Assembly (NCBI GenBank): GCA_029213105.1
Contig: JARGNS010000220.1
Location: 1 to 6,378 of the forward strand
Direction of reading: 5' to 3'
From: Planctomycetota bacterium
GTDB taxonomy: Bacteria > Planctomycetota > PLA2 > JAEUHO01
DNA: 6,378 nt
The translations under genes and the position numbers were made by a program. Below the pieces are notes generated by a model. The model did not search any database. It was not told where the DNA came from and was given only the letters and a program-made list of their open reading frames with translations. How positions within the stretch are numbered: position 1 is the first letter of the stretch; each line of letters begins with the position of its first letter. Shown one piece after another: positions 1 to 4,254 of the stretch.

Positions 1-507
1 CCCCTTGGCCAACTTCGCCGGATGGCCGCGCAGCAGGGCAGCGAGCAAGCCGAAGGCCGTCTTGGCATCCTTCAGCTCGCCCCGCAGGCCGCCGGCGCTC
101 GCAATCCGGCCTGCCGGTGCCTCCAGGGTGGCGGAACTCACACCGCCCGCGAGCTGCGTGAGCACGAGATCGCGCGCGCCCTCCTTGCCGACGGTGCGAT
201 CCAGGAACGAGTAGCCCTCCTGGTAGCGGAGGGTGAAGATGCCGCTGTGGGCGGGCGCCTTGCGGATCGCGGGCGTGGCGGGGGGGGGGCCTTCGGGGGT
301 GGGTGCCTCGGCGGGTGCGCCCGCGAGGCTCGGTGCGGGGGCCTCGGGCGTCGGCTCCACGCCGCGCAGGTCCGGCGCCGCCTGCGCCTCCCGCGGGGCC
401 TCCGCCTCCTCGGGGAGCTGGGCATCTTCCATGCCGCCCGAGAGCAGGAACCAGCCCAGCAGGGCAAGGGCCAGGACACCGAGCGCTACGGTTGCCGTTT
501 GGTTCAT
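1..507 (-). CDS. Membrane-anchored protein of unknown function, Pro/Ala/Glu-rich linker (3' end beyond left edge)
   Basis: I do not recognise this gene. Reading on the minus strand from the ATG at 505-507, the frame stays open for 169 codons to the window edge, so the C-terminus is missing. Residues 5-23 form one hydrophobic segment ending in LLSGG, which fits an uncleaved N-terminal anchor or signal segment with few flanking charges. Residues 27-85 are low complexity, rich in Pro, Ala and Glu, and look like a flexible spacer. From about residue 88 the composition becomes that of a folded domain (GIFTLRYQEGYSFLDRTVG, then a Leu/Gly/Ala-rich part) that I cannot assign. The start is supported by GGAGGT seven bases upstream. 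The gene begins 22 bases after the hydroxylase stop, so the two are probably co-transcribed. The linker contains a run of ten C that could slip. The inferred topology is an inner-membrane anchor with the domain in the periplasm. The long open frames crossing this stretch in other phases are Arg/Pro-rich and look like shadows. Confidence 0.7.
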   Translation of the reverse strand, partial: MNQTATVALGVLALALLGWFLLSGGMEDAQLPEEAEAPREAQAAPDLRGVEPTPEAPAPSLAGAPAEAPTPEGPPPATPAIRKAPAHSGIFTLRYQEGYSFLDRTVGKEGARDLVLTQLAGGVSSATLEAPAGRIASAGGLRGELKDAKTAFGLLAALLRGHPAKLAKG

Positions 508-514
508 CGCCAGC

Positions 515-520
515 ACCTCC
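515..520 (-). promoter_or_regulatory. Ribosome binding site for the unknown anchored protein
   Basis: GGAGGT on the minus strand lies seven bases before the ATG at 505-507, within the 22-base gap after the hydroxylase stop. It decides the start of the downstream gene, which is otherwise an unrecognised, edge-truncated frame. Confidence 0.75.
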
Positions 521-529
521 GACGCCATC

Positions 530-1357
530 CTAGCCAGGGGTGTCGGGCTTGCGTCGGGAGCCCGTTGAATCCGACGTGCGTCGCGCGAGGGGCGCGAAGG
601 GGGTCGCGAGCATGCCGCGCAGGGACTGCCAGCGATCCGCGCCCAGCCCCCGCAGGCCGAAGTGCAGCGCTTGCAAGTCCGTGCGGGTGCGATGCGAGCG
701 GCCGAGGCGGTCCCACCACGAGAAGAGCACCCCGTAGTTGGAGTCCGTCTCGGCAGGCACCTGGGAGTGATGCACCTTGTGCATGTCCGGCGTGACGAGC
801 AGGACGCGCAGCCAGGCGTCCAAGCGCCCCAGGGAGATGTCGGCATGGTGGAACTGCGTCATGACGAGGAGGAGGACGTCGTAGAGCAGCACGTGCGAGA
901 GCTCGAGGCCGAGTCCGTAGATCGTCGCCAGACGCACCAGGAACGCCCCGGCGTGCTCGCCGAGGTGGAAGCGCGTGGCCGTGGTGACGTCCATGTGCGG
1001 GTCGCTGTGGTGGGTGCGGTGGAAGCGCCAGAGCAGCGGCACCGCGTGATTCGCGCGGTGCCAGACGTACATCACGGCGTCGAGCAGGAGGATCGTCCCG
1101 ACCAGGGCGAGCGCCGGCGGTAGTGCGAGCCCCCGCAGCAGGCCGAACCCGCTGCGTGCGCCGTGGTCGGCAACCTGGGCCAGGATCAGCGCGAAGCCCA
1201 GCGTCAGCACGAGCGTGTTGAGAAGCGCCAGCAGCAGGTTGCGGCCGGCATGGCGCAGGCGCCCCTCGCGCTGCCCGAAGAAGGGACGCCAACTCTCCCA
1301 TGTCCAGAACAGGACCAGGGATCCGGCGGCGACAAGCAGCTTCGGGTCGACGTCCAT
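530..1357 (-). CDS. Sterol desaturase / fatty acid hydroxylase family di-iron membrane enzyme
   Basis: This is a 275-residue integral membrane protein of the fatty acid hydroxylase superfamily, whose members use a His-bound di-iron centre and O2 to hydroxylate or desaturate lipids, sterols or carotenoids. All expected His clusters are present: DAVMYVWHRANH (H100, H104), WRFHRTHHS (H113, H116, H117), QFHHAD (H170, H171) and DMHKVHHS (H193, H196, H197), followed by the family's NYG...WWDRLG segment (207-219). Hydrophobic stretches near residues 7-20, 39-60, 79-98 and 137-168 fit the usual multi-pass fold with the His boxes on the cytoplasmic side. The length is normal. I start at MDVDPKLL because the residues encoded further upstream, to an ATG at 1420, are Arg/Gly-rich and unlike the family; neither start has a clear Shine-Dalgarno sequence. 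The gene is divergent from the NTF2-like gene and is followed after 22 bases by the anchored protein. The substrate cannot be told from sequence. Confidence 0.92.
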   Translation of the reverse strand: MDVDPKLLVAAGSLVLFWTWESWRPFFGQREGRLRHAGRNLLLALLNTLVLTLGFALILAQVADHGARSGFGLLRGLALPPALALVGTILLLDAVMYVWHRANHAVPLLWRFHRTHHSDPHMDVTTATRFHLGEHAGAFLVRLATIYGLGLELSHVLLYDVLLLVMTQFHHADISLGRLDAWLRVLLVTPDMHKVHHSQVPAETDSNYGVLFSWWDRLGRSHRTRTDLQALHFGLRGLGADRWQSLRGMLATPFAPLARRTSDSTGSRRKPDTPG

Positions 1358-1418
1358 GGAGCGTAGGGTACCGCCACCCGACCGTGCCCCGCGCCTCCTG
1401 ACGACCTGGACTGCCGCC
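1358..1418. promoter_or_regulatory. Divergent intergenic region between hydroxylase and NTF2-like gene
   Basis: These 61 bases separate two divergent genes and must hold, or lie close to, the promoters of both unless these sit inside the coding regions. No convincing -35/-10 pair is visible on either strand. On the minus strand TACCCT begins 13 bases before the hydroxylase ATG, which is where a -10 box would lie for a leaderless transcript; that is speculative. No strong Shine-Dalgarno sequence precedes either ATG. I see no obvious operator-like inverted repeat. Confidence 0.35.
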
Positions 1419-1790
1419 ATGCCGACAACACCCGCCGAAGCCGCCCAGCGTCAGCTCGACGCCTACAACGCCCGCGACCTCGAGGCCTTCCTTGCCTGCT
1501 ACGCGGTCGACTGCACGGTGCGGGCGCACCCGTCGGGCGAGGTGATGATGCAGGGCCAGGACGCCATGCGCAGCCGCTACGGGAAGCTCTTCGAGGAGCA
1601 CCCGGATCTGCACTGCCAGCTCCTGGCGCGCGTCGTGCACGAGGTGTTTGCGATCGACCATGAGCACGTCGAGGGGCTGCGCCCCGACGAGGTCGTCCAC
1701 GCCGTCGCCATGTACGAGGTGCGCGACGGCCTCATCCAGAACGTCTGGTTCCTGCGCGACGACGGCGTGGGGGAGAGCACCACCCGATGA
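1419..1790 (+). CDS. NTF2-like / SnoaL-like family protein
   Basis: This small soluble protein of 123 residues matches the NTF2-like superfamily in length and pattern. It opens with an N-terminal helix (QRQLDAYNARDLEAFLACYA), followed by the strand region CTVRAHPSGEVMMQG, then DAMRSRYGKLFEEHPDLHCQL and closing beta strands ending in VHAVAMYEVRDGLIQNVWFLRD. The family forms a cone-shaped pocket used by ketosteroid isomerases, polyketide cyclases and many proteins of unknown role, so the fold is firm but the reaction is not. Automated annotation often calls such proteins steroid delta-isomerase; nothing here proves it. I start at MPTTPAEA because the in-frame stretch upstream, to an ATG at 1356, is Arg/Pro-rich and unlike the family. 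No clear ribosome binding site precedes it. Its stop overlaps the start of the reductase gene (ATGA), indicating translational coupling and a shared operon. A shared substrate with that reductase is plausible but inferred. Confidence 0.88.
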   Translation: MPTTPAEAAQRQLDAYNARDLEAFLACYAVDCTVRAHPSGEVMMQGQDAMRSRYGKLFEEHPDLHCQLLARVVHEVFAIDHEHVEGLRPDEVVHAVAMYEVRDGLIQNVWFLRDDGVGESTTR

Positions 1791-2902
1791 CGACCCCCCG
1801 CATCCTCGAGTCCTTCACCTTCCCGCGCACCGGCCACGTCGTGTCCAATCGCCTGGTACTGGCGGCCATGACGAACAAGCAGAGCCATGCCGACGGCTCG
1901 CTCTCGGATGAGGAGTTGGCCTGGCTCGAGGCCCGGGCCGGCTTCGGCATCGTGACCACCTGTGCCGCGCATGTTGCGCTCGACGGCCAGGGGTGGGATG
2001 GCGAACTGGGGGTCCATGACGACGCCCTGATGCCCGGGCTGCGACGCCTTGCGGTGGCGTTGACGGCAGCGGGCACGCTGTCGCTCGTGCAGATCTTCCA
2101 CGGCGGGGTGCGCGCGCCGTCCCGCCTCACGGGCAAGCAGCCCTGGAGCGCGAGTGTGTTCGAGCTCGACAGCCCGAACTTCGAGACACCGCGTGCCGCC
2201 ACGGAGGTGGACATCCAGCGAGCGATCGTGGCGTTCGCGATCGCCGCACGGCGTTGCGCGCAGGCCGGCTTCGACGGCGTGGAGATCCACGGGGCACATG
2301 GCTACCTCGTGACGCAGTTCCTCGGCACCGTGACCAATACGCGCCGCGATGCCTGGGGGGGCGACCTGGCCGGGCGGGCTCGCTTCGTCCGGGCCATCGT
2401 CGAGGCCGTGCGAGCGGCTACGCCGGAGGGCTTCCTCGTGGGCGTGCGCCTGTCGCCGGAGGTGCCGGAGCAGGGCGTGTCCCTTGACGAGGCGCTGCAG
2501 GTGGCACGCTGGCTCGTGGAGGACGGCGTCGACTTCCTGCATGTATCCAACTGGGACAGCTTCAAGCCGCCGGCAGCGCACCCGGAGAGCGACAAGCTGC
2601 TCACGACCTGGTTCCGCGAGGCGGTCGGACCCGAGGTGCCCGTGATCGCCACGGGCGGTGTGTGGACGCCCGCCCAAGCGCAGGCCGTGATGGAGCAGGG
2701 GGCCGATCTCGTGGGACTTGCCCGCGCGGCCATCGGGAACGCACGTTGGCCGGAGCATGCGGGCCGCACCGGCTGGGAGCCCGCGCGGCCGCCGTACACA
2801 CCGGAGCATCTGAAGGGCGAGGTCTTGAGCGCAGCGCTCATCGACTACATGCGCATGTGGCCCGGCTTCGTCACCGATGGGGCGGCGGCGGAAGGTGCCT
2901 AG
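1787..2902 (+). CDS. NADH:flavin oxidoreductase, Old Yellow Enzyme family
   Basis: This 371-residue single-domain enzyme belongs to the OYE family: FMN-binding TIM barrels that reduce activated C=C bonds with NAD(P)H. Visible landmarks are NRLVLAAMTN (21-30), VQIFHGG (101-107), GFDGVEIHGAHGYLVTQFL (161-179) with the substrate-binding and catalytic set H168, H171 and Y173, the FMN-contacting R221 in GVRLSPE, and the phosphate-binding end IATGG (287-291) with ADLVGLARAAIGNARWP (306-322). T29 aligns with the flavin-tuning Thr of classical OYE rather than the Cys of the YqjM type. Two usually conserved positions differ: Ala27 where Pro is common, and Ala312 where the family usually has Gly before R313. 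There is no C-terminal FeS/flavodoxin-like extension, so it is not a 2,4-dienoyl-CoA reductase type. The ATG overlaps the NTF2-like stop, with GGGGGAG about 11 bases upstream. The natural substrate is unknown. Confidence 0.94.
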   Translation: MTTPRILESFTFPRTGHVVSNRLVLAAMTNKQSHADGSLSDEELAWLEARAGFGIVTTCAAHVALDGQGWDGELGVHDDALMPGLRRLAVALTAAGTLSLVQIFHGGVRAPSRLTGKQPWSASVFELDSPNFETPRAATEVDIQRAIVAFAIAARRCAQAGFDGVEIHGAHGYLVTQFLGTVTNTRRDAWGGDLAGRARFVRAIVEAVRAATPEGFLVGVRLSPEVPEQGVSLDEALQVARWLVEDGVDFLHVSNWDSFKPPAAHPESDKLLTTWFREAVGPEVPVIATGGVWTPAQAQAVMEQGADLVGLARAAIGNARWPEHAGRTGWEPARPPYTPEHLKGEVLSAALIDYMRMWPGFVTDGAAAEGA

Positions 2903-2914
2903 CGCGTCCGGCTC

Positions 2915-4171
2915 CTAGAGGGTCAGGCGCACGCGCAGCCCCAGCGACCAGATCTCGCGTTGCGTGGGGTCGAAGGCCGGATTGCGCAGCCACTGCAGGC
3001 TGGGCGTCAACTGGATGTTCTCCGCGACCACGAGGCGCCAGAACAACTCGGTCGAGATCTGGTCTTCCTGGGCCTGGCCCCACACGTCATCCCACGCGAG
3101 ACCGAGCCCTACGATGTCGCCGCGCGTGCGGACGTGATGCCCGAGCAGGACGCTGGCATGCCGCTCGGAGATCGGTGCGGCGTCACTCGACCACCCCACG
3201 CGGAAGGCGCCGACGAAGCGATCCCGCCCCCAGGTGGTGATCCCCGAGACCGCCCAGCCCCAGGCCTCGGGTACGGCGAGCTCGGAGAGGGCGTCTTGGT
3301 GCCAGAGCACGACGTGGATGTTCTTGAGGAAGTGCTGGATGCCCGGGCAGGACCATCCAAGTTCCACGTGCTTGAACGTCTCGCCGCTGACGAAGGTCTG
3401 GAACCCGTCGCGGGTGGGCAGTGCGTTGGCGTCGGCCACGCCGGCGACGACGTACAGGTTGTTCTGGAACCGCCACGTGGCCGCGGCACCCAGGCCCTGG
3501 TTGGGGAGCACCATCGCGGGGTTCACCAGGATCGACAGGTTGCTGAACCACGTGAAGGGATTGCCGATGCCGACGACGTCGAGGTAGTCCGTCGCGTCGA
3601 CCTGCCCGATGACCACGGCCGCACGGCCGCCAGCGAAGCGCTGCTTCCAATACAGGTTGGTCAAGGCCCAGCCGAAGTCACCGAAGAAGGTGCCGGGAAT
3701 CCCCGCGTAGCCGTTGGCGAAGCCCAGATCCTGTGGCGCGAGATCCGTGCCGAGGGTGTCGCGGTACTCGACCTTCCAGACGAGTGAGCCCTCGCAGCCC
3801 GGCTGGCAGCGATTGAGGAGTGTCCAGTCCCCGTAGAGGCGGAACACGCCGCCGGCCGCCTCGTCCTCGACCGGGGCCTGGTCGAAGCGGTTGTAGAGCC
3901 CGTGCCAGTCCAGCCCGAACTGGAAGCCATGGCGCTTGGCCAGCCGCCCCTTCCAGTCGAACCAGGGCTTCAGCGCCCGATCGAACGCCGCAAACCGGAT
4001 CAACGGCTGCTTGGGCTCGTCGGCCTCCAGCAGGGCCGCGGGCACGGAGGTGGGCCCCAGGCCCGTGGCGTTGTTCGTGAAGCCGGACTTCCCGGCCGGC
4101 GCCTCCTCCTCGGCGAAGGCGCAGGGCGCACCGACGACGAAGATGAGCAGCAGGACAAGAGACACGCGCAC
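2915..4171 (-). CDS. OprB-like carbohydrate-selective porin
   Basis: This 418-residue outer-membrane beta-barrel resembles the OprB porin family, which lets sugars and other small solutes through the outer membrane of Gram-negative bacteria. Residues 1-20 are a signal peptide (short charged start, hydrophobic LVLLLIFVVG core, cleavage after AFA). The mature part has alternating aromatic/hydrophobic strands, the family-like stretch AAVVIGQVDATDYLDVVGIGNPFTWFSN (split here as AAVVIGQVDATDY and LDVVGIGNPFTWFSN, 184-211), and the typical end LTPSLQWLRNPAFD followed by a final strand LGLRVRLTL. The last residue is Leu, whereas many barrels end in Phe or Trp. Cysteines are C122 and C126 (NRCQPGCEG) and C275, plus C17 in the signal. 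No SLH domain or coiled coil is present. The start is GTG, chosen for the AGGGAGGT seven bases upstream and because it begins the signal peptide. It lies 83 bases downstream of the Asp-box gene and converges on the reductase gene with a 12-base gap. Substrate is not predictable. Confidence 0.85.
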   Translation of the reverse strand: MRVSLVLLLIFVVGAPCAFAEEEAPAGKSGFTNNATGLGPTSVPAALLEADEPKQPLIRFAAFDRALKPWFDWKGRLAKRHGFQFGLDWHGLYNRFDQAPVEDEAAGGVFRLYGDWTLLNRCQPGCEGSLVWKVEYRDTLGTDLAPQDLGFANGYAGIPGTFFGDFGWALTNLYWKQRFAGGRAAVVIGQVDATDYLDVVGIGNPFTWFSNLSILVNPAMVLPNQGLGAAATWRFQNNLYVVAGVADANALPTRDGFQTFVSGETFKHVELGWSCPGIQHFLKNIHVVLWHQDALSELAVPEAWGWAVSGITTWGRDRFVGAFRVGWSSDAAPISERHASVLLGHHVRTRGDIVGLGLAWDDVWGQAQEDQISTELFWRLVVAENIQLTPSLQWLRNPAFDPTQREIWSLGLRVRLTL

Positions 4172-4177
4172 GTTCGG

Positions 4178-4185
4178 ACCTCCCT
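4178..4185 (-). promoter_or_regulatory. Ribosome binding site for the porin
   Basis: AGGGAGGT on the minus strand ends six bases before the GTG at 4169-4171. It is the strongest Shine-Dalgarno sequence in the window and supports the GTG start, which in turn gives a complete signal peptide. Confidence 0.8.
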
Positions 4186-4202
4186 CGCGGGCGGCGACGA
4201 TA

Positions 4203-4228
4203 GCAGCCGCGACTCCGAGCGCCGCTGC
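4203..4228 (-). terminator. Imperfect hairpin between Asp-box gene and porin gene (possible weak terminator or processing site)
   Basis: On the minus strand GCAGC pairs with GCTGC, then after one G:G mismatch GCG pairs with CGC, leaving an eight-base loop. It lies 27 bases after the Asp-box gene stop. There is no run of T after it, so it is not a classic intrinsic terminator. In DNA this GC-rich such a stem can arise by chance. Confidence 0.2.
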
Positions 4229-4254
4229 CCGCCTCGTCGTCGGTCAGGTCGAGG

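Noticed and set aside
22..795. Long plus-strand open frame opposite the first two minus-strand genes
   Set aside because: The product is Arg/Gly/Ala-rich low-complexity sequence with no family features. It lies antisense to a clear di-iron hydroxylase and is the usual stop-poor shadow in GC-rich DNA.
504..1700. Minus-strand open frame of 398 codons crossing the divergent gap
   Set aside because: It overlaps the hydroxylase in a different phase and lies antisense to the NTF2-like gene. Its composition is Arg/Pro/Ala-rich with no recognisable motifs.
1419..1790. Naming the small protein a steroid delta-isomerase
   Set aside because: Only the NTF2-like fold is supported. I could not place the catalytic Asp/Tyr set of ketosteroid isomerase with confidence.
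1577..2809. Minus-strand open frame of 410 codons antisense to the OYE gene
   Set aside because: The sense strand encodes a full, motif-complete OYE enzyme, while the antisense product is His/Arg-rich without domain features.
2960..3787. Plus-strand open frame antisense to the porin
   Set aside because: The opposite strand gives a signal peptide and OprB-like barrel; this frame has no motif, no ribosome binding site that I can see and shadow-like composition.
4131..4150. Lipoprotein lipobox at Cys17 of the porin precursor
   Set aside because: The residues before Cys17 are GAP; Pro directly before the Cys does not fit a lipobox. Cleavage after AFA by signal peptidase I fits better.
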